6,394 nucleotides of DNA from DATJLQ01 sp035509415 (GCA_035509415.1 DATJLQ010000192.1:1-6394), one strand, 5' to 3'; positions 1 to 5,095 are shown, counted from the stretch's first letter. Numbers and translations are program-made. The notes: generated by a model not told the origin, from the letters alone.

Positions 1-372
1 GCGGACGAGATGACCGCGGGCGGCCTCGCGAAGGCGATCGCGCGCCAGGTCGAGAAGGCGAAGACCGGCAAGCTCGCCCCCGGCGACCTCGAGGGCGGCA
101 CCTACACGATCACCAACAATGGCAGCTTCGGCACGCTCTTCACCGCCGCGATCATCAACGTGCCCCAGGTCGCCATCCTCTCGACCGACGCGATCCGGAA
201 GCGCGCGGTCGCGGTCGAGACCGCGGCGGGCGACGCGGTCGCGATCCGGCCCATGGGCATGCTCGGCCAGAGCTTCGACCATCGCGCCTTCGACGGCGCC
301 TATTCGGCCGCCTATCTGCGCCGGCTCAAGGAGATTTGCGAGACGCGCGACTGGGCGAGCGAGCTTGCCTGA
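1..372 (+). CDS. 2-oxo acid dehydrogenase E2 subunit (dihydrolipoamide acyltransferase), C-terminal fragment
   Basis: This is the last 123 codons of an E2 acyltransferase, the core subunit that passes an acyl group from lipoyl-lysine to CoA in pyruvate, 2-oxoglutarate or branched-chain dehydrogenase complexes. The frame is open from base 1, so the lipoyl and peripheral-subunit-binding domains lie upstream of the window. Visible family hallmarks are TITNNGSFG (about fragment residues 37-45), INVPQVAILSTDAI, and the active-site block SFDHRAFDG with the catalytic His at fragment residue 94 and the partner Asp at 98. The block differs from the common DHRVVDG only at the two variable positions. 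The protein ends KEICETRDWASELA, a normal E2 end, so the 3' end is intact. The substrate class cannot be decided from this fragment. The next gene is on the opposite strand, so this gene ends its transcription unit. Confidence 0.95.
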   Translation, partial: ADEMTAGGLAKAIARQVEKAKTGKLAPGDLEGGTYTITNNGSFGTLFTAAIINVPQVAILSTDAIRKRAVAVETAAGDAVAIRPMGMLGQSFDHRAFDGAYSAAYLRRLKEICETRDWASELA

Positions 373-404
373 ACGCCGCTTCCGCGCCGCCCGGCCGATC
401 CCGC

Positions 405-441
405 AAAAGAGAAACGCCCGCTGTCCGAGGCACAGCGGGCG
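405..441 (-). terminator. Intrinsic terminator read on the minus strand
   Basis: A perfect 10-bp stem (415-424 with 432-441, arms CGCCCGCTGT and ACAGCGGGCG) has a 7-nt loop. Read on the minus strand it is followed directly by TTTCTCTTTT (414 to 405), the classic stem-plus-U-tract layout. On the plus strand the stem is followed by TCTGAGTTCC, which is a poor U-tract, so the signal is directed mainly at minus-strand transcripts. It may also stop the E2 mRNA, whose stop codon lies 42 bp away. It has the same design as the porin terminator at 5247-5283. Confidence 0.75.
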
Positions 442-601
442 TCTGAGTTCCGTCCCGGCCTCCAGTCGGAGGTTGTGGGGGGACGCGACCGGAACGGCAC
501 TCGAGCCAATTGGTTGTCGCGGCTCGATCGGCAAGAACTTCTCTTGCAGTTCTTAAGAGCAAGGACGATGCCAAGCGCCGACGCCCGCGTGCCAGTCGCG
601 G
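405..601 (-). ncRNA. Candidate structured small RNA ending in an intrinsic terminator
   Basis: Read on the minus strand, this stretch contains consecutive perfect stems: 533-539 with 548-554 (7 bp), 501-507 with 521-527 (7 bp, TCGAGCC/GGCTCGA), a nested stem made of 447-451 with 491-495, 452-456 with 480-484 and 459-463 with 468-472, and finally the 10-bp terminator stem with its U-tract. No start codon with a ribosome site lies inside. The C-rich strand in the nested stem includes CCTCC, which resembles anti-Shine-Dalgarno loops known in alphaproteobacterial sRNAs. The 5' end near 601 is inferred from a weak promoter and could be off by tens of bases. The alternative is a long structured 3' UTR of the formyltransferase homologue. 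I do not recognise a known RNA family. Confidence 0.4.
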
Positions 602-608
602 CAAAATC

Positions 609-637
609 AGAATAATAAATCTTTTCAATGGGTTGAA
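609..637 (-). promoter_or_regulatory. Possible sigma-70-like promoter for the candidate small RNA
   Basis: On the minus strand, TTCAAC (637 to 632) and TATTCT (614 to 609) are separated by 17 bp within the only AT-rich patch of the interval. The match to TTGACA/TATAAT is modest (about three and four positions of six). A start site would fall near 601-602. An alternative -35, TTGAAA, lies slightly downstream but has no suitably spaced -10. This is supported only by spacing and base composition. Confidence 0.25.
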
Positions 638-712
638 TGGACGCGTTGCGCGCGTTGCCGGACCCGCGCCCGGTGCGAGATGCAGTTCCCGGGACGCGCG
701 TTTCGCGAAATG

Positions 713-737
713 CGACGGAGGCTGCGTCGGACCGTCG
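713..737 (-). terminator. Weak hairpin just after the formyltransferase-homologue stop
   Basis: CGACGG (713-718) pairs with CCGTCG (732-737) around a 13-nt loop, four bases after the stop of the minus-strand gene. On the minus strand it is followed by CATTTCG, which is only faintly T-rich. It could act as an inefficient terminator or an mRNA 3' stabiliser, or mean nothing. If it works as a terminator, the RNA at 405-601 would need its own promoter. Confidence 0.25.
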
Positions 738-740
738 TCT

Positions 741-1661
741 TCAGCCGCAGACGGCACCTTCGACGATGCCCGCCTCGCCGGCCGCGACCTTCTTGCCGTC
801 GCCCAGACGCAGGCGCTCGACATCGATGAAGCCGCCCTGGCCGTGGATGGTGATCGTCTTCGGCCCGACCGCCGTCACCTGGCCGATCTTCTTGCCGCGC
901 ACCTCGCCGAAGGTGCGCGCGATGCGCTTCTTCGCGTCGTAGAGGAAGAGCTTCTTGCCGTCGAGCATGGTCCAGGCGCCGGGCTGGGGATTGCAGCCGC
1001 GGATGAGATCGTAGGTCTGGTCGATCGGATGGGCCCAGTCGATGCGCGATTCCGCCTCGCGCACCCAGCCCTCGTAGGTCGCCTGGCTCTCGTCCTGCAC
1101 GACTTCCTTGGCCTTGCCCGCGACCACGAGGTCCGCCGCCTCGAGCATCGCGCTGACGCCTTGCGGGAACAGCTTGTCGAAATAGATCGAGCCGAGCGTA
1201 TCGTCCGGGCCGATCGCGCATTCCTTCTGGAGCACGACCGGGCCCTCGTCGAGCCCGTCCGAGGGGCGGAAGATGGTAAGGCCGGTCTTCTTGTGGCCCT
1301 TGATGATGGGCCAATTGATCGAGGACGGCCCGCGATGGAGCGGCAACAGCGAGGGGTGGTACTGGATCGTGCCGTGCTTCGGGATGGCGCAGATGCTCTG
1401 GGGGACGAAGATGAGCACATAGGCCATGATGCCCACGTCGGCGCCGAGGCCCTTGAGCGCGTCGTGGGCCGCGGGCTCGGTGAATTTCGCGATCTGGAAC
1501 AGCTTGACGCCCTTGGCCTCGGCCTCGAGGCGCAGGGGATCGGGCCGCGCGCCGGGCTTCTCGGGCGCGACGAACACGCCCACCACCTCGTCGCCGCGCG
1601 CGAGGAACGCCTCGAGCACCGCCTTGCCGAAATCCTGCTGTCCGATGATCGCGACTTTCAT
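741..1661 (-). CDS. Stand-alone formyltransferase, homologue of the 10-formyl-THF dehydrogenase N-terminal (hydrolase) domain
   Basis: This 306-residue protein belongs to the formyl-transferase fold shared by Fmt, PurU and the N-terminal domain of 10-formyltetrahydrofolate dehydrogenase (FDH/ALDH1L1). Among these it looks most like FDH: it starts MKVAIIGQQDFGK, carries HPSLLPLHRGPSSINW (102-117) and SDGLDEGPVVLQKE (134-147), and goes on with TYEGW near 195-199, IDW near 207-209 and PGAW at 227-230, all typical of FDH. The catalytic His102 and Asp138 sit where FDH has His106 and Asp142, the same offset for both. The Asn of the Fmt Asn-x-His motif is replaced by Gln100. The C-terminal part (about 205-306) is the small beta-barrel-like domain. 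No carrier-protein or aldehyde dehydrogenase domain follows, so it cannot do the full FDH reaction. It may hydrolyse 10-formyl-THF or pass formyl to an unknown acceptor. Folate use is inferred; specificity is unknown. The ATG at 1661 is chosen because of a strong ribosome site and the N-terminal match. Confidence 0.88.
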   Translation of the reverse strand: MKVAIIGQQDFGKAVLEAFLARGDEVVGVFVAPEKPGARPDPLRLEAEAKGVKLFQIAKFTEPAAHDALKGLGADVGIMAYVLIFVPQSICAIPKHGTIQYHPSLLPLHRGPSSINWPIIKGHKKTGLTIFRPSDGLDEGPVVLQKECAIGPDDTLGSIYFDKLFPQGVSAMLEAADLVVAGKAKEVVQDESQATYEGWVREAESRIDWAHPIDQTYDLIRGCNPQPGAWTMLDGKKLFLYDAKKRIARTFGEVRGKKIGQVTAVGPKTITIHGQGGFIDVERLRLGDGKKVAAGEAGIVEGAVCG

Positions 1662-1664
1662 GGT

Positions 1665-1672
1665 CTCCTCCC
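1665..1672 (-). promoter_or_regulatory. Strong ribosome binding site fixing the start at 1661
   Basis: The minus strand reads GGGAGGAG, with the GGAGG core 5 nt before the ATG of the formyltransferase homologue. This rejects the in-frame upstream start at 1718, which would add 19 residues not seen in the family. Confidence 0.7.
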
Positions 1673-1708
1673 GGGCTTCCTTTGCGGCCGAGCCGGCTCG
1701 ACCGGCTC

Positions 1709-1718
1709 TGGTATACAA
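1709..1718. promoter_or_regulatory. Possible GntR-type operator upstream of the formyltransferase homologue
   Basis: TGGTATACAA (minus strand TTGTATACCA) differs from the symmetric TTGTATACAA at one base. Sites of this shape, TNGTNNACNA, are typical operators of GntR-family repressors, especially the FadR/FCD group. The site is 48-57 bp upstream of the ATG at 1661, where it could overlap or follow a promoter. No GntR gene is in the window, and a 10-bp near-palindrome can occur by chance. Confidence 0.3.
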
Positions 1719-1763
1719 GACGCCAGATTAAGGATGCGGCCGCCGGATGCAAGGCGAATTGAA

Positions 1764-1790
1764 GCGCGTCGCGCAAAGGGCCCGACGCGC
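1764..1790 (-). terminator. Possible weak terminator or attenuating hairpin after the RsmI-like gene
   Basis: A perfect 8-bp stem, GCGCGTCG (1764-1771) with CGACGCGC (1783-1790), has an 11-nt loop. It lies 50 bp downstream of the RsmI-like stop on the minus strand and is followed there by TTCAATTCG, a poor U-tract. With the 178-bp gap and the operator-like site closer to the next gene, it hints that the formyltransferase homologue has its own promoter. Confidence 0.3.
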
Positions 1791-1839
1791 ATGTCGCGCC
1801 TAAGTTCGGCATCGATCCTCGGCCCGCACTTGACGAAGA

Positions 1840-2598
1840 TCATGAATCGGAAGGCGTCTCGGATTCGTCCGCGTCCGATTCTTCCGTATCGTCCTCGGGA
1901 TCCGCGTCCGTTTCGGCCGCTTCCCCATCGTCCTTGCCCGCGATCACGAGGCAAATCTCGCCGAGCGGCCGGCCCTTGGCCGCGCGCAACGCCGCGATCA
2001 GCTCGGAGAGCCGGCCGCGCTTCACCTCCTCGTGGGTCTTGGTGAGCTCGCGCACGAAGGCGGCCGCGCGATCGCCGAACACCTCGAGCGCCGCTTCGAG
2101 CAGGGCCAACGCGCGATAGGGGCTCTCGTAATAGATGAGCGTGTGGGGCTGGTCGCGGTCGAGGGCGAGGAAATTCCTGCGCCGTCCGGGCTTCCTCGGC
2201 GGAAAGCCGCGGAAGGTGAAACTGTGGGTCGGCAGGCCCGAAAGCAGCAACGCCGGAATGAGCGCGGTCGGACCCGGCACGACGGTCACGGGCAATCCCT
2301 CGCGTAGCGCCGCGCGCACCAGAACGAAGCCGGGGTCGCTGATGCCGGGCGTGCCCGCGTCGGTCACGAGGGCGATCGCCTCGCCGCGCTTCAGGCGCTC
2401 GACGAGCACGCCCTCGACGCGGCGCTCATTATGCTCGTGGAACGCGAGCATCGGCCGCTCGATGCCGAGACGCGCGAGAAGACGGCCGGTGCGCCGCTTG
2501 TCCTCGCTCGCGACCAGGTCGCAGCTTTTGAGCACCTCGATCGCGCGCAGCGTGATGTCGTCCGGATGGCCGATCGGCAAGGCGACGAGATAAAGCAC
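1840..2598 (-). CDS. rsmI: RsmI-like 16S rRNA (cytidine-2'-O)-methyltransferase, short form with acidic tail
   Basis: This 252-residue protein is a SAM-dependent tetrapyrrole-methylase-fold enzyme of the RsmI type. RsmI adds the 2'-O-methyl of C1402 in the 16S rRNA decoding centre. Visible motifs are LYLVALPIGHPDDITLRA (2-19), SEDKRRTGRLL (31-41), FHEHNE (53-58), the SAM-site loop LVTDAGTPGISDPG (77-90), VPGP (107-110), YYESPYR (156-162) and GEICLVIAG (213-221). Two motifs deviate: GHPDD replaces the usual GN-x-x-D, and EDKR replaces EDTR. The methylase domain ends near residue 222, where canonical enzymes (about 285 residues) continue into a helical HTH-like domain. Here 16 of the last 30 residues are Asp or Glu. 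The GTG start is preferred because it has GGAG 5 nt upstream and begins at the conserved strand. An in-frame ATG at 2652 lacks a ribosome site. The gene diverges from argS. It is clearly in this family, but whether it is the housekeeping RsmI is uncertain. Confidence 0.85.
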   Translation of the reverse strand: MLYLVALPIGHPDDITLRAIEVLKSCDLVASEDKRRTGRLLARLGIERPMLAFHEHNERRVEGVLVERLKRGEAIALVTDAGTPGISDPGFVLVRAALREGLPVTVVPGPTALIPALLLSGLPTHSFTFRGFPPRKPGRRRNFLALDRDQPHTLIYYESPYRALALLEAALEVFGDRAAAFVRELTKTHEEVKRGRLSELIAALRAAKGRPLGEICLVIAGKDDGEAAETDADPEDDTEESDADESETPSDS

Positions 2599-2603
2599 GC
2601 GGG

Positions 2604-2608
2604 CTCCA
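2604..2608 (-). promoter_or_regulatory. Ribosome binding site for the GTG start at 2598
   Basis: The minus strand reads TGGAG, 5 nt before the GTG. The alternative ATG at 2652 is preceded by TCCTTGGGCGATTCCCGC, which has no Shine-Dalgarno match. This decides the start of the RsmI-like protein. Confidence 0.55.
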
Positions 2609-2663
2609 TTCAGGCTCGGGTTGAGGGCCGGAGGCGGGCGCCATCCTAGCATGCGGGAATCGC

Positions 2664-2739
2664 CCAAGGATCGGGGGCCAAAGGGTCCTTGGCAAGGGCC
2701 CGGAAAGGTCTTAGGACTGGCCCGCCCGGCCCCTTTGGC
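2664..2739. repeat. Nested inverted repeats in the divergent rsmI-argS intergenic region
   Basis: Three overlapping inverted repeats lie between the two divergent starts: CCAAGGA (2664-2670) with TCCTTGG (2686-2692); GCCAAAGGG (2677-2685) with CCCTTTGGC (2731-2739), 9 bp perfect; and GTCCT (2685-2689) with AGGAC (2713-2717). The first and second compete for the same bases, so an argS leader RNA could fold in two ways. No U-tract follows either form and no clear -35/-10 pair is visible for either gene, so neither attenuation nor a promoter is demonstrated. The structure may be a regulator site or an argS 5' UTR fold. Confidence 0.45.
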
Positions 2740-2773
2740 GGCTTTGGGCGCAACACGAGCCCGGCGCCCCGCG

Positions 2774-4546
2774 ATGCTGCTCGACGACCTCACCCGCGCG
2801 TTCAAGGCCGCGTTCCAGGCGGCCGGATTCGATTCGGGCCCGGTCGAGGTGGCGCCCTCGAACCGGCCCGACCTGTGCCAGTTCCAATGCAACGCGGCCT
2901 TGGCGCTCGCGAAAGCGGTTGGGCGCGCGCCACGCGAGGTCGCGAATAGCGTGTTGCCCCATCTCGCGCGCGTCCCGGGCCTCATCGGGCTCGAGATCGC
3001 GGGGCCCGGCTTCATCAATTTCTCGCTCGCCGACGACGAGCTCGCGCGCCGGCTCGAGGCGATGCGCGCCGATGCGCGGCTCGGCTGTCCCGAACTGGCG
3101 CCCGACGCGCGCGGCACGGTGGTGATCGATTATGGCGGCCCCAACGTCGCGAAGGCGATGCATGTGGGCCATCTGCGCGCGGGCATTTTGGGCGATTCGC
3201 TCCACCGGCTCGCGACCTTTCTCGGCGCACGCGCGATCGGCGACGTGCATCTCGGCGATTGGGGCCTGCCCATGGGAATCCTGATCGCCGAGCTCGCGCG
3301 TCGGCGTCCCGAGCTCCCCTATTTCGACGCGGGCACGAGCGGCCCCTACCCCAAGAACTCGCCGGTCACCATCGAGGAGCTCAACGCGCTTTATCCCGAG
3401 GCGGCCCAACGCGCCGACGCCGATCCCGCGGCGCGCGAGGCGGCGCGCGTCGCGACCTTCGAGCTGCAGCAGGGCCGGCCCGGCTACCGGGCCCTCTGGC
3501 AGCATTTCGTCGACGTCTCGGTCGCCGAGGCCAAGGCGGACTTCGCGAGCCTCGGCGTCGCGTTCGATCTTTGGTACGGCGAGAGCCGGGTCAACGATCG
3601 CATCCCCGCGCTGGTCGCGCGCCTCAAGGAAGCCGGCGTCGCGTTGCCGAGCGAGGGAGCGGTGATCGTGCCCGTGGCGCGCGCCTCGGACCGGAAGCCC
3701 ATGCCGCCCCTCATGCTTGAGAATTCGGAGGGCGGGGCCACCTACGGGACGACCGATCTCGCGACCATCGAGGATCGCATCGAGGCGCTCGACCCCGACC
3801 TCATCCTCTATGTCGTCGACCAGCGCCAGCATCTCCATTTCGAGCAGGTGTTCCGCGCCGCCGAGGCGGGCGGCCTGATCAAGGGCGGGCGGCCGGCCTG
3901 CGAGCATGTGGGCTTCGGCACGGTCAACGGCATCGACGGCAAGCCCTTGAAGACGCGCGCGGGCGGCGTCATGCGCCTGGCCGAGCTGGTCGAGCAGGCG
4001 ATCCAGGCCGCGCGCCGGCGCCTCGACGAGATCGAGCTCAGCGAGGAGATCGGCGCTGGCGAGCGCGAGCGCATCGCCGAGCTCGTCGGCCTCGCCACCA
4101 TCCGCTACGCCGACCTCTCGAACCACCGGCTCACGGACTACATCTTCAACATCGACAAGTTCTCGCGCTTCGAGGGCCGCACCGGGCCTTATCTCTGCTA
4201 CGCGGCGGTGCGCGCGAACTCGATCCTCGAGAAGGCGGCGGCGGCGGGATCGAAGGAGGCGCCGATCCAGGCGCCCTCAACGGCCGCTGCGCGCGACGTG
4301 GCGCTCGCCCTGCTCGATTTCGGCCGGCGCGTGCACGAGGCCTACGCGAAACGGGCGCCCAACACCGTCGCCGAGCACGCCTACGAGCTCGCGCAGAAAT
4401 TCAACGCCTTCTACCACCAGCACCACATCCTCTCGGAGGATGCGCCCGATCGGCGCGGGGCACTGCTCGCCCTCGCGCGCCTCGTGCGCGACCAGATGCG
4501 CCTGGCCCTCGGGCTCCTCGGCATCGCGACGCCGGAGCGAATGTAG
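2774..4546 (+). CDS. argS: Arginyl-tRNA synthetase
   Basis: This 590-residue class I synthetase charges tRNA-Arg with arginine in the cytosol. In order it shows the ArgRS-specific N-terminal domain (about 1-110), the signature GGPNVAKAMHVGHLR (121-135) containing the HIGH-type motif HVGH (130-133), HLGDWGLPMG (159-168), YVVDQRQHLHFEQVF (346-360), and the DGKPLKTRAGG loop (388-398) that stands in for KMSKS. The C-terminal DALR-type anticodon-binding domain follows (about 470-590), ending LLGIATPERM. Length is near the usual 550-600. The catalytic domain follows the pattern DWGLxMG, typical of clostridial-type ArgRS. It lacks the REYYINDAG segment usual in alphaproteobacterial ArgRS, and the N-terminal SNRPDLCQFQCNAAL replaces the usual PRDPSHGD-TNAAM. 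The ATG at 2774 is the natural N-terminus by comparison; its ribosome site is weak. It diverges from the RsmI-like gene by 175 bp and converges with the MarR gene. Confidence 0.97.
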   Translation: MLLDDLTRAFKAAFQAAGFDSGPVEVAPSNRPDLCQFQCNAALALAKAVGRAPREVANSVLPHLARVPGLIGLEIAGPGFINFSLADDELARRLEAMRADARLGCPELAPDARGTVVIDYGGPNVAKAMHVGHLRAGILGDSLHRLATFLGARAIGDVHLGDWGLPMGILIAELARRRPELPYFDAGTSGPYPKNSPVTIEELNALYPEAAQRADADPAAREAARVATFELQQGRPGYRALWQHFVDVSVAEAKADFASLGVAFDLWYGESRVNDRIPALVARLKEAGVALPSEGAVIVPVARASDRKPMPPLMLENSEGGATYGTTDLATIEDRIEALDPDLILYVVDQRQHLHFEQVFRAAEAGGLIKGGRPACEHVGFGTVNGIDGKPLKTRAGGVMRLAELVEQAIQAARRRLDEIELSEEIGAGERERIAELVGLATIRYADLSNHRLTDYIFNIDKFSRFEGRTGPYLCYAAVRANSILEKAAAAGSKEAPIQAPSTAAARDVALALLDFGRRVHEAYAKRAPNTVAEHAYELAQKFNAFYHQHHILSEDAPDRRGALLALARLVRDQMRLALGLLGIATPERM

Positions 4547-4559
4547 AAGGGGCGCCCTT
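4547..4559. terminator. Small symmetrical hairpin between convergent argS and marR ends
   Basis: AAGGG (4547-4551) and CCCTT (4555-4559) form a 5-bp stem with a GCG loop, beginning at the base after the argS stop, inside a 30-bp convergent gap. The arms provide AA/TT ends but no real U-tract on either strand, so any termination would be weak or Rho-assisted. Confidence 0.22.
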
Positions 4560-4576
4560 AGGCGCGCGCGCCGCCG

Positions 4577-5059
4577 CTATTCCTTGATCGCGTCGCAAAT
4601 CTCGCGCAGCACGCGCATGCACACGGCGGCGTCGGCCGCCGAGATGCGGCTCGCGAAGCGGTCGCAGATTCGGGCGATCACCGCCTCGACCTCGACCGCG
4701 CGCGCGCGGCCCGCCGCCGTGAGGCGGACGAGCTTGATGCGCCGGTCGTTGGGATCGTAGTCGCGCAGGATGAAGCCCGCGGCTTCGGAATCCTGGAGGA
4801 TGTTGCCGAGGGTAAGCCGGTCGGCGCCGAGTGCCGCCGCGAGATCGTTCTGGCGTACCGGGCCGGGCTCGCGCTTCAGATGCAGGAGGATCGGCCAGCG
4901 GCCGGCGTTGAAGCCGCCCTTCACCAGGGTCGCGACGCATTCCTGGTAGAGCGTGAGCCCCGCCTGCTGCACATGGGCGCCGAACTCGAGCCACGCGGGC
5001 TCGATCGCGTGCGCGTCCCGCGCGACCTCGCCGTCTTCTCGATTCGACCTGTCGGCCAT
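4577..5059 (-). CDS. MarR-family transcriptional regulator
   Basis: This 160-residue protein has the MarR layout: N-terminal dimer helices (about 20-50), a winged helix-turn-helix (about 54-120) and a C-terminal dimerisation helix (about 121-160). The DNA-binding part reads VRQNDLAAALGADRLTLGNIL (68-88 in outline), followed by the LQDSEAAGFILRD linker and the wing with the signature DPNDRRIK (102-109). LTAAGRA (113-119) closes the domain as in typical family members. It lacks any catalytic or membrane part and should act as a dimer on inverted-repeat DNA. Cysteines at 41, 132 and 147 could allow redox sensing, but that is speculation. The ATG at 5059 is preferred; a TTG at 5095 would add 12 residues that run through the putative operator. 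There is no clear Shine-Dalgarno. The ligand and targets are unknown. The family usually represses itself and a neighbouring gene, but no obvious divergent target is present. Confidence 0.92.
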   Translation of the reverse strand: MADRSNREDGEVARDAHAIEPAWLEFGAHVQQAGLTLYQECVATLVKGGFNAGRWPILLHLKREPGPVRQNDLAAALGADRLTLGNILQDSEAAGFILRDYDPNDRRIKLVRLTAAGRARAVEVEAVIARICDRFASRISAADAAVCMRVLREICDAIKE

Positions 5060-5066
5060 TGCGATT

Positions 5067-5095
5067 TTTGTCTCACAGGGACAAGTGCGGGTCAA
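5067..5095 (-). promoter_or_regulatory. Possible marR promoter overlapping the inverted repeat
   Basis: TTGACC (5095 to 5090) is a good -35 match. At 17-bp spacing the -10 would be GACAAA (5072 to 5067), a weak match. If used, transcription would start at or almost at the ATG, giving a leaderless mRNA, consistent with the missing Shine-Dalgarno. The inverted repeat would then sit across the spacer and -10. The weak -10 keeps this tentative. Confidence 0.28.
5068..5084. promoter_or_regulatory. Candidate MarR operator upstream of the marR start
   Basis: The minus strand reads TTGTCCCTGTGAGACAA, a 17-bp inverted repeat with 7-bp arms matching at six of seven positions around a TGT centre. It begins 9 bp before the ATG at 5059. 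Length and symmetry fit a MarR dimer site, and the position would block transcription of marR itself. The assignment to this regulator is inferred from proximity. Confidence 0.45.

Larger units (their letters stand above)
373..740. other. Gene-free interval with dense hairpins and an AT-rich patch
   Basis: This 368-bp interval between the E2 stop and the stop of the minus-strand formyltransferase homologue holds no convincing protein gene. No ATG occurs on the minus strand across 405-600, and open frames here lack ribosome sites. The interval holds four perfect-stem hairpin units at 415-554, an AT-rich patch at about 602-630 that stands out from the GC-rich surroundings, a 10-bp palindrome TTTCGCGAAA at 701-710, and a hairpin at 713-737. 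It could be two convergent 3' UTRs or, more interestingly, a small-RNA gene (see separate entries). Confidence 0.7.

Noticed and set aside
405..601. Candidate RNA read as an amino-acid biosynthesis attenuator or as 6S RNA
   Set aside because: There is no leader peptide with repeated regulatory codons and no minus-strand biosynthetic gene downstream. The string of separate hairpins ending in a terminator does not match the long interrupted rod with a central bubble of 6S RNA.
1690..1699. Palindrome GAGCCGGCTC and adjacent GACCGGCTC copy
   Set aside because: Short GC palindromes like this are expected by chance in such GC-rich sequence, and it is not placed as a clear operator or terminator.
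510..2045. A 511-codon open frame on the plus strand
   Set aside because: It runs antisense to the formyltransferase homologue and into the RsmI-like gene. Its product is a low-complexity Arg/Ala/Leu/Asp mixture with no family motif, typical of a shadow frame in GC-rich DNA.
2599..3117. In-frame upstream extension of the RsmI-like gene to 3117
   Set aside because: The extension would overlap the first 344 bases of argS, is low-complexity, and precedes a family-conserved N-terminus that has its own ribosome site.
3935..3970. Missing KMSKS motif in ArgRS as a possible defect
   Set aside because: Many bacterial ArgRS enzymes carry a GKPxKTR-type loop instead of KMSKS, and it is present here, so the enzyme looks intact.
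2711..4126. A 471-codon open frame on the minus strand opposite argS
   Set aside because: argS is unambiguous on the plus strand. The antisense product has the biased composition expected from reading GC-rich codons backwards.
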